Shown here: piece after piece, positions 8,626 through 17,366 of the stretch | How positions within the stretch are numbered: the first letter of the stretch is position 1 | Layout: the number at the start of each line of letters is the position of its first letter | NCBI GenBank assembly: GCA_937880175.1 | Contig: CALFLO010000112.1 | Location: 1 to 41,088, forward strand | Length of the DNA stretch: 41,088 nt | Origin: an uncultured Gluconobacter sp. | GTDB taxonomy: Bacteria; Pseudomonadota; Alphaproteobacteria; Acetobacterales; Acetobacteraceae | Direction: 5' to 3' | Translations under genes and position numbers: made by a program | Notes under the pieces: generated by a model | What the model was told of the DNA's origin: nothing | The model's database searches: none | What the model saw: only the letters and a program-made list of their open reading frames with translations

Positions 8626-9324
8626 ATGAATGAAGTCTCAGCCAACCGCGTCGTCATGATATCGGGTGCCAACCGTGGCATCGGAAAAATTCTTTCCGAA
8701 CAGTTGCAGCAGGCCGGCTGGCGGATCAGCGCAGGCGTCCGGGATGTATCGTCCATGACGTCCGGCCCGGACATGTTCGTGCACGCATTCGATGCGAAAC
8801 AGCATCAGGAAAAAGCGTGGGTCGAGGCCACACTCGCCCATTACGGCCGGATCGACGCCGTCATCGCGAATGCCGGCGTCATGATCCCATCGTCAATCAT
8901 CGATATCAGTGACGCGGATATGGACACGATGCTGACGGTCAACCTGCGCTCGCCAATCCGGCTGGTTCAGGCCGCATGGTCCTGTCTCAAGGCCTGTCAG
9001 CGGGGACGTGTCATCATTCTGGCCTCGCTTTCCGGCAAACGTGTCAAATCCGCCAGCTCAGGCCCTTATGCCATCACCAAACATGCCGCCGTGGCTCTGG
9101 CGCATAGTATCAAGAAGACGGGCTGGGCAGATGGTATCAGGGCAACGGCCGTCTGCCCCGGCTTCGTCGCGACCGACATGGCCCGGAACATTACCTCAAC
9201 AAGCACTGCGGAAATGACGCAGCCAGAGGATATCGCACGCATGATCCTGGCTGTGCTGGACCTGCCGAACACCGCCAACGTGGCTGAACTTTCAATCAGT
9301 TGCTTTGAAGAAGACCTTTACTGA
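8626..9324 (+). CDS. Short-chain dehydrogenase/reductase
   Basis: This is a classical SDR of 232 residues, presumably a cytoplasmic NAD(P)-dependent alcohol or carbonyl oxidoreductase. The cofactor motif GANRGIG lies at 14-20, NAG at about 85-87, the catalytic Ser in LASLSG, and Tyr-x3-Lys in YAITK. PGFVATDM follows, as expected for the family. A good ribosome site (GGAG, seven bases before the ATG at 8626) fixes the start. The gene is divergent from the MFS transporter across about 100 bases, so the two may share a regulator and a substrate, but this cannot be shown from sequence. The gene ends at a terminator shared with the convergent ABC operon. Confidence 0.88.
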   Translation: MNEVSANRVVMISGANRGIGKILSEQLQQAGWRISAGVRDVSSMTSGPDMFVHAFDAKQHQEKAWVEATLAHYGRIDAVIANAGVMIPSSIIDISDADMDTMLTVNLRSPIRLVQAAWSCLKACQRGRVIILASLSGKRVKSASSGPYAITKHAAVALAHSIKKTGWADGIRATAVCPGFVATDMARNITSTSTAEMTQPEDIARMILAVLDLPNTANVAELSISCFEEDLY

Positions 9325-9333
9325 ACACCCCTC

Positions 9334-9361
9334 AAAAACGGACCGCCCCGTCAGAGCGGTC
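9334..9361 (-). terminator. Rho-independent terminator of the TonB-DAO-ABC operon
   Basis: The stem GACCGC (9341-9346) with GCGGTC (9356-9361) encloses a nine-base loop. Read on the minus strand, the stem is followed two bases later by five T. It lies 12 bases past the binding-protein stop and so closes the long minus-strand operon; it may also slow readthrough from the convergent SDR gene. Confidence 0.75.
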
Positions 9362-9373
9362 TGCCTGCCAGCG

Positions 9374-11035
9374 TCATGTCCAGTGCCATTGCGGCAGGTT
9401 CCACAGGTTGGAGCGGACATTGACGTTACTCTCATACCCCGCCAGATCATCCTTTACGCCTTCGATATTATTGACCTGATAGAACGGTAGCATGGGCAGA
9501 TCCTCACGCAGGATTTTCTGGATCTGTCGATAACACTGGATGCGGGCTGCACGATCAAACGTCCTGTTCCCTTCCTGAAACAGCCGGTCAACGGCCGGAT
9601 TGGCGTACTGGAACACATTCTGCCCCCGGCCCCCTTTCGCCGGGGTGGCCGTTGACGTGAAGAAACTGGACGCGTCCGGATCAGACCCGGTCATGTAATC
9701 GACGGAAACCAGCGCGCTATCGAACTCGGAGTTGACCCAGTAATGCCCCCACATCACGGCTGCCGGACGGTCCTCGATCCGCATGATGATGCCGATATCC
9801 GCCAGATACTGCTGAATGATTTCCTGCGCCTGCGTGCGAAGGGCATTGCTTGAGGTCGTCGCATTCGTGAATTCCAGCCGAATGCCATTGCGCGACCGCA
9901 CCCCGTCCCGGTTTTTCCGCCAGCCCGCCTGTTCCAGTTTCTCCGCGGCCGCATCGGGATCGAAGCGGTGCGCAGGCAGATCCGGGTTAAAGAAAGGAGA
10001 TTCGGCGGGAAGGAAGGATTCCGTTGATATCTCAATGCCCTGAAAAAGGGTCTTGAGCATGGTCTCCTTGTCGATGGCTTCGTAAATCGCCTGCCGGACG
10101 GCCAGATCCTGAAAATACGGCCGCCCCATATTGAAAGCGAGCCCCTCCACAAAAGGCTGGGGGGCCTGAATGATGGTCCGTTTCTCAAGAGTCCGGGCCT
10201 GCGGATAGCGGTCAGGCAGAATGCCCTGCATGCCGAGATAATCGATTTCACCGGTCTCGAACTGCGTGAACATCACCGTCAGATCAGGAATGTACCGGAT
10301 GATCGCTTCCTCGATCTCCGCTTTGGGCAGATGATAATGCGGGTTGGCCTTCAGGCGGATCTCTTCGGACGGAATCCGCTCCCCCCAGACATATGGCCCG
10401 GACCCGACCGGCGCGCGCGAAAAGGCGGACGTGTCGCTCCTGTTCTTCAACAGATGCGACGGAACAATCATGGCACTCGCCAGCACGGCATGAAACGGCG
10501 CATAGGGCTCGCGCATATGCCAGCTCAGCTCGGAGGGGCCGGTCTGCTCGATATGGTCGATGAGGTCGAAGCCGCTGCGGGTATAGGCCGGAAATGCCGG
10601 ATCCCGCAGGGTCTGGAGCGTGAACAGCACATCCCCTGCCGTGACTGGCTGTCCGTCATGCCACAGCGCATTACTCCGAAGCCGGATGCGCCAGGTTCGG
10701 CCATCCGGAGAGATATCCCCGTTTTCAAGGGACGGAATGGCCGTGACGAGATCCGGGATGAAGTCCCCCCGGGCATTGATCCGCCACAACGGGCTGAAAA
10801 GATTCATCAGCACCCCGTCATCCACTTCGATATGAGGCAGAAGGGGATGAAAGACGGTCGGCTCCTGAGACAGGCCAACAATGATCTGCTTCTGGCTGGA
10901 CGGCGCAGTCGCCGCCGCCGGAGCGTCGGCAGCCATGGCATGTCGGGGGGAAAATGCCCGGCAGGCCATTCCCCCCAGAAATCCCGCGGCGAGGGTCAGG
11001 CTCTGGCGGCGGGAGAGCTGAAAGGAGCCTGCCAT
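9374..11035 (-). CDS. ABC importer periplasmic binding protein, family 5 (peptide/opine type), Tat-exported
   Basis: This is the solute-binding component of the Dpp/Opp-type importer encoded just upstream. The N-terminus has SRRQSL at 8-13 followed by a hydrophobic stretch and a likely cut after HAMA (about residue 35), a twin-arginine signal; Tat export is known for some family-5 binding proteins. The mature part shows family-5 features: an early EPTVFHPLLPH segment, the signature region around WHDGQPVTAGDVLFTLQTLRDP, and a long C-terminal lobe. At 553 residues the size is normal. The ATG is four bases past the flavoprotein stop, so translation is probably coupled. It is the last gene of the operon, while in many Dpp operons the binding protein is first. 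Ligand class is not readable from sequence. Confidence 0.93.
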   Translation of the reverse strand: MAGSFQLSRRQSLTLAAGFLGGMACRAFSPRHAMAADAPAAATAPSSQKQIIVGLSQEPTVFHPLLPHIEVDDGVLMNLFSPLWRINARGDFIPDLVTAIPSLENGDISPDGRTWRIRLRSNALWHDGQPVTAGDVLFTLQTLRDPAFPAYTRSGFDLIDHIEQTGPSELSWHMREPYAPFHAVLASAMIVPSHLLKNRSDTSAFSRAPVGSGPYVWGERIPSEEIRLKANPHYHLPKAEIEEAIIRYIPDLTVMFTQFETGEIDYLGMQGILPDRYPQARTLEKRTIIQAPQPFVEGLAFNMGRPYFQDLAVRQAIYEAIDKETMLKTLFQGIEISTESFLPAESPFFNPDLPAHRFDPDAAAEKLEQAGWRKNRDGVRSRNGIRLEFTNATTSSNALRTQAQEIIQQYLADIGIIMRIEDRPAAVMWGHYWVNSEFDSALVSVDYMTGSDPDASSFFTSTATPAKGGRGQNVFQYANPAVDRLFQEGNRTFDRAARIQCYRQIQKILREDLPMLPFYQVNNIEGVKDDLAGYESNVNVRSNLWNLPQWHWT

Positions 11036-11038
11036 CCC

Positions 11039-12364
11039 TCAGAAGCCGCCGATCAGCCGGATGGGCGTGCCGTCCGTAAACCGCGAAAGCCGGAACGGCG
11101 TGGGATCCACAACAGGCGTCGTGCCCGTAACCAGATCGGCCGTGAGCTGACCGGCGCCGGGCCCAATGCCAAATCCGTGCCCCGAATACCCGGTGGAAAT
11201 GGTCAGCCCGGGTACGGAAGACAGCGTATCAATGACCGGCACGGCATCGGGAACAACATCAATCATGCCGCCCCAGTGTTGCAGAACCGGAATATGCCCG
11301 ACGGACGGAAAGAAAGCCTCCAGCTTCGCCACCATGGAGCGTGTCAGCTTGACGTTGGGTTTGGGGTCAAGGGTCCGGGTCTTCTCAAATGCCGTGGGCA
11401 TGTCGAGGTCCCACCGCGTCGGTGTCAGAAGCTCCGTCAGGAACCGGTTGTCCAGACGGGGGGAAACGGCTTTGCGCTCGGCGCGGAAGGCCGGAAGATA
11501 TTGCAGCCCGAGTTTGAACATGTCCGGCACGATCGGCACGCTCAGCCCGACGCTGGGCGCAATATTGTAACCCCCGTCATCACGCTTGCGGAAAGCCACG
11601 GAGCCCAGATAGGCCGAAACATCCGGAAGTCCCTGCACCGGAGCCGTCCGGCAGACGGAGGAGAGGACCTTCATCTGCGGCAGGGAAACCCCCAGATTGC
11701 CGCAGAAAAGACGGGACCAGGCCCCGCCGGCAACAACAACCTGGCTCGTGCGGATATAGCCCAGCTCCGTCACCACGCCGCAGATGCGTCCGCCCTCCCG
11801 GTCAATGCCGCGCACCGCGCAGTTCTGCACGATGCTCGCACCCATCTCCCGCGCCGCCAGCGCAATGACCGGGGCTGCGCGCTGCGGTTCGGCCCGGCCG
11901 TCTGTCGGGTTGTAGAGGGCCGACCTGAACGTCCCGACCAGACCCGGGAGAATGCTGTTGATCTCGTGCCCGGTCACAACCCGGCTGCCAATCTGGTAAG
12001 GCTGGGCATCGGCGACGAATTTTTCATGACGGGCCTGATCCGCCGCCGTCTTCGCAACCGACAGCACGCCACAGGCCGTAAATCCGGTGTCGATCTTCCG
12101 GTCGGAAAACTCCTTCCACAGACGGAAGCTCTCCATCATCAGCGGCAGTTCACGGGGATCGCGCCCATTGCGGCGGACCCATCCCCAGTTGCGGCTGGAC
12201 TGCTCTCCGCCGACATGCCCCTTCTCGCACAGGACCACCGAGATGCCCCGCTTGGCGAGGGCATAAGCCGTGCTGACCCCCACAATCCCGCCGCCGACAA
12301 TGACGACATCCGCGCTCTCGGGAGGAAGCTGATCGGTTGCGATGGATTTGACTTCAGGTCCCAT
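11039..12364 (-). CDS. FAD-dependent amine/amino acid oxidoreductase, DAO family (second of two in the operon)
   Basis: This 441-residue flavoprotein belongs to the DAO fold, whose members oxidise C-N bonds in D-amino acids, N-methyl amino acids, opines and similar amines. The FAD fingerprint GGGIVG lies at about 24-29. It is followed by EKGHVGGEQSSRNWGWVRR, a segment that differs from the sarcosine oxidase beta type. The C-terminal SGHGFGIGPG loop closes the FAD site. The start has AAAGGA nine bases upstream. It sits between an ABC ATPase gene and the binding protein, so its substrate is probably what the importer carries. It shares the SGHGF motif but only modest similarity with the DAO protein at 16165-17340, so the two are unlikely to be recent duplicates. 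Confidence 0.9.
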   Translation of the reverse strand: MGPEVKSIATDQLPPESADVVIVGGGIVGVSTAYALAKRGISVVLCEKGHVGGEQSSRNWGWVRRNGRDPRELPLMMESFRLWKEFSDRKIDTGFTACGVLSVAKTAADQARHEKFVADAQPYQIGSRVVTGHEINSILPGLVGTFRSALYNPTDGRAEPQRAAPVIALAAREMGASIVQNCAVRGIDREGGRICGVVTELGYIRTSQVVVAGGAWSRLFCGNLGVSLPQMKVLSSVCRTAPVQGLPDVSAYLGSVAFRKRDDGGYNIAPSVGLSVPIVPDMFKLGLQYLPAFRAERKAVSPRLDNRFLTELLTPTRWDLDMPTAFEKTRTLDPKPNVKLTRSMVAKLEAFFPSVGHIPVLQHWGGMIDVVPDAVPVIDTLSSVPGLTISTGYSGHGFGIGPGAGQLTADLVTGTTPVVDPTPFRLSRFTDGTPIRLIGGF

Positions 12365-12392
12365 AACACTTGTCCTTTGTTGTCATGAACAT

Positions 12393-13349
12393 TCAAACAC
12401 CGCTCAGTTGCAGCTCTGTCCGAAGACAGGCCGACTGATGCGCCGGGCCGACCTCGCTGAGGTCCGGCTGCCTGCTGAGACATTCGGACGTCATATGAGA
12501 GCAGAGAGGGGCGAAGACGCATCCCCCCGATGCCTGTGAGAACTGTGAAGGTGCTGGCTCCGGAGGCAGCGGGGCGCCATGCCGGGGTGCTGCCGCCAGA
12601 AGCTGCGCCGTATAGGGATGACGCGGCCGCCGGAAGAGATCGGCCGTTCTGGCCACCTCCACCAGAACGCCGCGATACATCACGCCCACCCGGTCAGAAA
12701 CAACGCCGACAACCGCCAGATCATGCCCGATGAACAGGATGGAAAGCCCCAGCCGGTCCCGCAGATCCACGAACAGATTGACCACCTGCGCCTGAACACA
12801 GACGTCCAGGGCAGACACGGCTTCATCCGCCACCAGCAGTTCCGGCTGCATCAGCAGTGCCCGCGCAATACTCAGCCGCTGCCTCTGCCCGCCTGAAAAC
12901 ATGGCCGGTGTGCGGTTCAGGATATCGGGCGACATCCCCACAAGCGCCAGCGTTTCGAGAATGTCCTGATCACTGTCGATCCCGCGCAGCGCCAGAGGCG
13001 TCCTGAGGATGCGATGGATCGTCTGACGCGGATTGAGGGATGCCGAAGGATCCTGAAAGATCAGCTGCATCTTGCGCCGCACAGCCCGCAGCCGCGCCTG
13101 CGAATACGTGGTGATATCCGTCCCCGACAGGACAACCTGACCCGACGTCGCATCCAGAAGACGCATCGCCATGCGCCCCACGGTCGTTTTGCCTGACCCG
13201 GACTCTCCCACAAGTCCCAGAATCTCCCCGCGTCCCACATCGAAGGAAACATTCCGGACAGCCCGTGTTTCCTTCACCGCGCCGAAAAGGCCACTGCGCT
13301 GGACATAGGTTTTGGAAAGGTCCCGGACGCTCAGAACAGCCGTATTCAT
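12393..13349 (-). CDS. ABC importer ATP-binding protein, DppF/OppF type
   Basis: This is one of two ATPases that power the importer. From the ATG at 13349 (MNTAVLSVRDLSKTY) it has 318 residues. Walker A GESGSGKT lies at 48-55, the signature is FSGGQRQRLS, and Walker B is LLVADEAVSALD. The C-terminal oligopeptide-transporter extension carries several cysteines (CVFAPLC, then two more), common in this subfamily. An in-frame ATG six codons upstream is rejected because 13349 makes a clean ATGA overlap with the preceding ATPase. Its partner is the protein encoded at 13346-14371; both are required in family-5 importers. Confidence 0.94.
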   Translation of the reverse strand: MNTAVLSVRDLSKTYVQRSGLFGAVKETRAVRNVSFDVGRGEILGLVGESGSGKTTVGRMAMRLLDATSGQVVLSGTDITTYSQARLRAVRRKMQLIFQDPSASLNPRQTIHRILRTPLALRGIDSDQDILETLALVGMSPDILNRTPAMFSGGQRQRLSIARALLMQPELLVADEAVSALDVCVQAQVVNLFVDLRDRLGLSILFIGHDLAVVGVVSDRVGVMYRGVLVEVARTADLFRRPRHPYTAQLLAAAPRHGAPLPPEPAPSQFSQASGGCVFAPLCSHMTSECLSRQPDLSEVGPAHQSACLRTELQLSGV

Positions 13350-14371
13350 GGTGCAAGCTCCTCCCACCGTGCACAGCGGACGGTATGGTGAGCCTCTCCG
13401 TTCGCCGCGATGGAGACAAGGGGCGGCATGGACGCGAGACAGGGCGTATCCCGCACATCATCGCAGCGCGCGGCAAAGCGGCAGGCCGTTCCTCTCTGCC
13501 CGGGGGAAGGAACCTGTCCACGCGGCGCTTCGAGATGGCCATATCCCGCCAGCACAGCCTCAAGCCGTGGTGCGGCGGAAAGCAGCGCCCGGCTGTAGGG
13601 CATGGCGGGCCGCCGGAAAAACACATCCGCCGGAGCATCTTCCACCACCTGACCGGCATAAAGAACGATCACCCGATCGGCGATGGCGGATGCGACGGCA
13701 AGATTATGCGTGATGAAGACCATGGCCATCCCCGTCTGATCCCGCAGCCCCTTCAGAAGCCGCAGAACCTGAGCCTGCACGGTGACGTCCAGCGCCGTCG
13801 TCGGTTCGTCCGCGAACAGCAGATCAGGCTCTGCCGCAATAGCGAGCGCAATCATGACCCGCTGCCTCATCCCGCCGGAAAGCCGCTGGGGAAGCAGCGC
13901 CAGACACCCCTCCGGATCGACAATCCCGACCTGCTCCAGCAGGGCAATCGACCGGCTGTGCAGAGCCACTCCTGTCAGACGGGTATGGGCTTTCAGAACC
14001 TCCCGGATCTGCCCGCCGATTGTCTGAAGAGGATCCAGACTGGAGAGCGGATCCTGAAAAATCATGGAGATCCGCCGCCCCCGCAGGGCACGCAGCCTGC
14101 GAGCCGGAAGACCGATCAGTTCAGTCGATGCCTCCTGCTCCCCCGAACCCACACCCCCCGACAGGCAGGCCGAACCCTGAATGGTCGCGTTCTCCAGGAG
14201 GCCCATGACCGCAAGGGAACCGACACTCTTTCCAGACCCGCTTTCACCAACAAGCGCCACGATTTCGCCCTGTCCGATATCGAACGACAGGTCATCCACG
14301 ATATCGGGGCCACCGAAACTGACGGTGAGGTTGCGAACCGAAAGGAGCGGTGCGGCATTTCTGTCAGTCAT
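13346..14371 (-). CDS. ABC importer ATP-binding protein, DppD/OppD type
   Basis: This is the second ATPase of the importer, with 341 residues. Walker A GESGSGKS lies at 42-49, the signature is LSGGMRQRV, Walker B is LLFADEPTTALD, and the switch histidine follows VFITHNLAV. A cysteine-bearing C-terminal extension (CRFAARCDDVRDTPC) is typical of OppD. The gene overlaps both neighbours by four bases (ATGA at 13346-13349 and 14368-14371), so the whole set is read as one coupled unit. The standard B-C-D-F gene order supports the assignment. Confidence 0.94.
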   Translation of the reverse strand: MTDRNAAPLLSVRNLTVSFGGPDIVDDLSFDIGQGEIVALVGESGSGKSVGSLAVMGLLENATIQGSACLSGGVGSGEQEASTELIGLPARRLRALRGRRISMIFQDPLSSLDPLQTIGGQIREVLKAHTRLTGVALHSRSIALLEQVGIVDPEGCLALLPQRLSGGMRQRVMIALAIAAEPDLLFADEPTTALDVTVQAQVLRLLKGLRDQTGMAMVFITHNLAVASAIADRVIVLYAGQVVEDAPADVFFRRPAMPYSRALLSAAPRLEAVLAGYGHLEAPRGQVPSPGQRGTACRFAARCDDVRDTPCLASMPPLVSIAANGEAHHTVRCARWEELAP

Positions 14372-15216
14372 GAGCTGCGCCTTGATGGATCAATGGCATC
14401 CCGCAGGGCATCTCCGAGCAGATTGAACATGACGACCGTCAGAACAATCACCGCACCGGGGATAATGGCCAGCCACGGATCGGATTCCAGATATTCCTGC
14501 GCATTGTTCAGCAGGTTTCCCCAGCTCGCATCAGGCGGCTGGATGCCGTAGCCCAGATAACTGACATAGGATTCCAGCAGGATGGCCCGGGCGATATTGA
14601 GGGTCGCACTGACGATGATGGCCGGCAGGATGTTGGGGAGGATTTCGCGGAACAGAACCTGCGCATCGCCAGCGCCCATGGCCACGACGGCCGTCACATA
14701 ATCCTGCCGCCGCACAATCCGCGTCTGGCTCTGGGCAACGCGGGCGACTTCCATCCAGCTTACCAGCGTGATGATGCCGATGATCGTCCCGATGCCAGGA
14801 TGCAGGACCGCAGCAAGCGTCAGCAGCAGAAAAACAACAGGGAAACACAGCACCGCATCAATCACGGTCGTGATCAGGAAGCGCGCCAGACCGGCATGGT
14901 AACCCGCAACGATCCCCACCGTCGTCCCGATCAGGGTGCTGATGGCCGTCGAAACCAGCCCGACCAGCAGCGAAACACGCCCCCCCATCAACACCCGGCT
15001 CAGAACATCGCGCCCTATTTCGTCGGTTCCCAGCAGATGCCCGTTTCCAAGAGGGGGCAGGAAACGATGGTAAAGATCGACATGGAGCTCCCCAAACGGC
15101 AGAAGCCACGGCCCGAGCCCGCACAGCACGATGATGGTGGGAACATAGAGTGTGGGAACCATGCCGCGCGGATGGGCCAGCAGGCGCCGCAGGACGGAAG
15201 GCAGTTGCACCGTCAT
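14368..15216 (-). CDS. ABC importer permease, DppC/OppC type
   Basis: This inner-membrane permease has 282 residues. It has an N-terminal membrane helix (VPTIIVLCGLGPWLLPFG) followed by the family's periplasmic segment with GNGHLLGTDEIGRDVLSRVL, which is diagnostic of DppC/OppC proteins. Five further hydrophobic segments follow, and the EAA-like coupling loop is around ATVAMGAGDAQVLFREILPN (allowing for local variation). It overlaps the downstream ATPase and the upstream permease by four bases each. It forms the channel with the permease encoded at 15213-16172. Confidence 0.94.
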   Translation of the reverse strand: MTVQLPSVLRRLLAHPRGMVPTLYVPTIIVLCGLGPWLLPFGELHVDLYHRFLPPLGNGHLLGTDEIGRDVLSRVLMGGRVSLLVGLVSTAISTLIGTTVGIVAGYHAGLARFLITTVIDAVLCFPVVFLLLTLAAVLHPGIGTIIGIITLVSWMEVARVAQSQTRIVRRQDYVTAVVAMGAGDAQVLFREILPNILPAIIVSATLNIARAILLESYVSYLGYGIQPPDASWGNLLNNAQEYLESDPWLAIIPGAVIVLTVVMFNLLGDALRDAIDPSRRSS

Positions 15217-16172
15217 GCCCTCAGCCTCGGATCAGCGACATGATGCAGCAGCTCCGCCAGCGTACTGCTGACCAGAACGAGAATGGCACTGAACATCAGA
15301 ACCCCCATGACAACGGGATAGTCGCGGTACTGAAGGCTATCGAGAAACAGACGGCCAATCCCCGGCCAGCTGAAAACCGTCTCCGTCACGAGCGCCCCGC
15401 TGAGCAGGGTCGGGAGATAAATCCCCGCAACCGGAATCATGGGAAGCAGCGCGCCCCGCAGCAGTCGGTGGACGATGATGCGTCCGGAAGACAACCCCAG
15501 CGCCCGTGCCGTCCGGATCTGGTCCTGCTTCAGGATTTCGCCCGCGAATGTCCGCATGTACCGGCTCCAGACCGGGACGGACACCAGCCCGAGCGTCAGG
15601 GCGGGCAGCGCAAGATGCCTGAGATATCCCACAATGGACCGGTCGCCCGGACTGCTGAAGTTTCCGGTTGGAAACCACTGAAGCCGCACGGAAAAAATGT
15701 AGATGAATACCAGCCCGAGCCAGAAGGTCGGAAGCGAGAAAAGAATGATGGAGATCACGGACGTCACATCATCCACAGCACGGCCCGCACGCAAAGCACC
15801 CATTAGCCCCATGCCCAGCCCCAGACTGAACGAGATCCCCAGCGCAGCCAGACCAAGCTCGATGGTCGCGGTCAGATGTGAGACAATGATGCCCAGAACC
15901 GGCGACTGATCCCGGAACGAGTGTCCCCAGTCGCCCGTCATGATGCCGTGCAGCCAGTGCAGATACTGCCGCCACAGAGGCTGGTCGAGCCCCATGCCAT
16001 GCGCGATCTGCGCAAGCCGCTCCGCCGTCATGCCGGGGGCAAGCGTGAACTGCGAGAGCGGATCTCCCGGCGCAAGATGAAGGAGCGTAAACCCCGCCAT
16101 CGAAACCAGCAGCAGCAGCAGGATCTTCACGCCGCCCAGCCGCAGCACATACAGGAGGTTCCCATTACCCAT
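15213..16172 (-). CDS. ABC importer permease, DppB/OppB type
   Basis: This inner-membrane permease has 319 residues. The first helix (ILLLLLVSMAGFTLLHLAPGDP) is followed by the periplasmic LGLDQPLWRQYLHWL-like segment and GDWGHSFR, which mark DppB/OppB proteins. There are six membrane segments overall, and a coupling loop with RTARALGLSSGRIIVHRLLRG. The ATG at 16172 overlaps the end of the upstream flavoprotein gene by eight bases. It is the first of the four transporter genes after the first DAO gene. The substrate range of the family covers di- and oligopeptides, opines and nickel chelates, and nothing in the sequence narrows it further. Confidence 0.94.
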   Translation of the reverse strand: MGNGNLLYVLRLGGVKILLLLLVSMAGFTLLHLAPGDPLSQFTLAPGMTAERLAQIAHGMGLDQPLWRQYLHWLHGIMTGDWGHSFRDQSPVLGIIVSHLTATIELGLAALGISFSLGLGMGLMGALRAGRAVDDVTSVISIILFSLPTFWLGLVFIYIFSVRLQWFPTGNFSSPGDRSIVGYLRHLALPALTLGLVSVPVWSRYMRTFAGEILKQDQIRTARALGLSSGRIIVHRLLRGALLPMIPVAGIYLPTLLSGALVTETVFSWPGIGRLFLDSLQYRDYPVVMGVLMFSAILVLVSSTLAELLHHVADPRLRA

Positions 16173-17340
16173 GGAGCGTCACGGGACTGCTGGAAGGGCT
16201 GTTCAGACCGGAAAAACGGCTGAATGCAAACGCCGAAATATCGAGTGGAGGAGCCTGTCCCTGAACAAGAGCGGCCATGATCCTGCCGGTCAGAGGCCCA
16301 AGACAGAACCCATGCCCGGAAAACCCCCGTGCCATCACCAGACCGTCCACACCGGGAACATGGTCCAGAACCGGGAGCGCATCAGGCGTCTGATCGACAA
16401 GACCGCACCAGTAAGCGTCGATTTCCGCCTCCCGCACCGCCGGAACGACATCCCCGAAACTCTGAAGGGTCTCCAGAAGACTGGCGACAGTCGGGGCAAT
16501 GACAGGCCGCCCGTCTTTTTCCCGCATGAGGCCATCCCAGGATTTGATCCCGCTTGTAAAACGGAACGCCCCGTCCAGTTGCTGCCGCCCGGCACAGGCG
16601 GCGTCCGAATTGCAGGCGCTGGCAACGGACAGAACCTGCGAGAGAACGGGCGGCAGAGGCCGGGTCCGCACGACCGTCACGTTCTTGACGTCAACCGGAA
16701 GAGGGCTCCCGAAAGGGGCAAGCAGATCATTTCCGGCAACGCCGGTCGCCAGGACAACGGCGTCTGCCGGAATGGTTCGCGAGGTGGTCCGCACCCCGCA
16801 GATGCGGCCGTTCCGGCTTTCGAGGGATAGCACGGCCTCACCGTAAACGGTCTCGACGCCCAGACGCCGGGCGGCGTTGATGAAGGCGTTTACCGTTGCA
16901 TCCGGGTCCGCATGCCCATCTGTCGGGCACCAGGTGGCCCCGGCGATCGCGGGTGAAAGAGCTGGCGCGATATCGCGAACGGATTGTGCATCCGCAAGAA
17001 CTTCAATGGGCAGTCCCGCTGCCTCACCGTCCTGCGCAATCACCCGCAGGGCTGGAAGGTCTTCGAGGCTTAGGCCAATTCTGAGATTGCCGTGCTGCGT
17101 GTAGCCTGTGAAGGCCTGGAGTTCCTCGTCCAGACCTTCCCAGATTTTCACGGCTGCCATGGCAAGTGGCAGTTCAGCGGGATGGCGCCCGGACTGCCGG
17201 ACGCCGGCCAGCGTCCATCCGCTGGCCATTGCTGCTGGACCGTATCGGTCCACGAGGGTGACGGAACAGCCTGATTTCGCAAGTTCCCAGGCTGTTGCCA
17301 CCCCACTGATTCCACATCCGATGACAACAACATCAGGCAT
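16165..17340 (-). CDS. FAD-dependent amine/amino acid oxidoreductase, DAO family (first of two in the operon)
   Basis: This 391-residue DAO-fold flavoprotein probably oxidises the imported amine or one of its breakdown products. The FAD fingerprint GCGISG lies at 8-13, and the acidic end of beta-2 is in LVDRYGP. The motif GWTLAGVRQSGRHPAELPLA follows, which corresponds to the RNWGWVR segment of the second DAO protein. The C-terminal RGFSGHGFCLGP loop is conserved between the two. GGGAG-like sequence lies seven bases before the ATG. It follows the TonB receptor by 26 bases and overlaps the permease gene. A pair of DAO enzymes around one importer fits two successive C-N oxidations or two isomers of one substrate; this is inference. 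Confidence 0.9.
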   Translation of the reverse strand: MPDVVVIGCGISGVATAWELAKSGCSVTLVDRYGPAAMASGWTLAGVRQSGRHPAELPLAMAAVKIWEGLDEELQAFTGYTQHGNLRIGLSLEDLPALRVIAQDGEAAGLPIEVLADAQSVRDIAPALSPAIAGATWCPTDGHADPDATVNAFINAARRLGVETVYGEAVLSLESRNGRICGVRTTSRTIPADAVVLATGVAGNDLLAPFGSPLPVDVKNVTVVRTRPLPPVLSQVLSVASACNSDAACAGRQQLDGAFRFTSGIKSWDGLMREKDGRPVIAPTVASLLETLQSFGDVVPAVREAEIDAYWCGLVDQTPDALPVLDHVPGVDGLVMARGFSGHGFCLGPLTGRIMAALVQGQAPPLDISAFAFSRFSGLNSPSSSPVTLHG

Positions 17341-17366
17341 TCCGCGTCTCCCGGTGTGTAAAGGCC

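Noticed and set aside
10331..12388. Open frame of 685 codons on the + strand opposite the binding protein and DAO gene
   Set aside because: It spans two well-supported genes on the other strand, is rich in Arg, His and Gln as antisense frames are, and has no motif.
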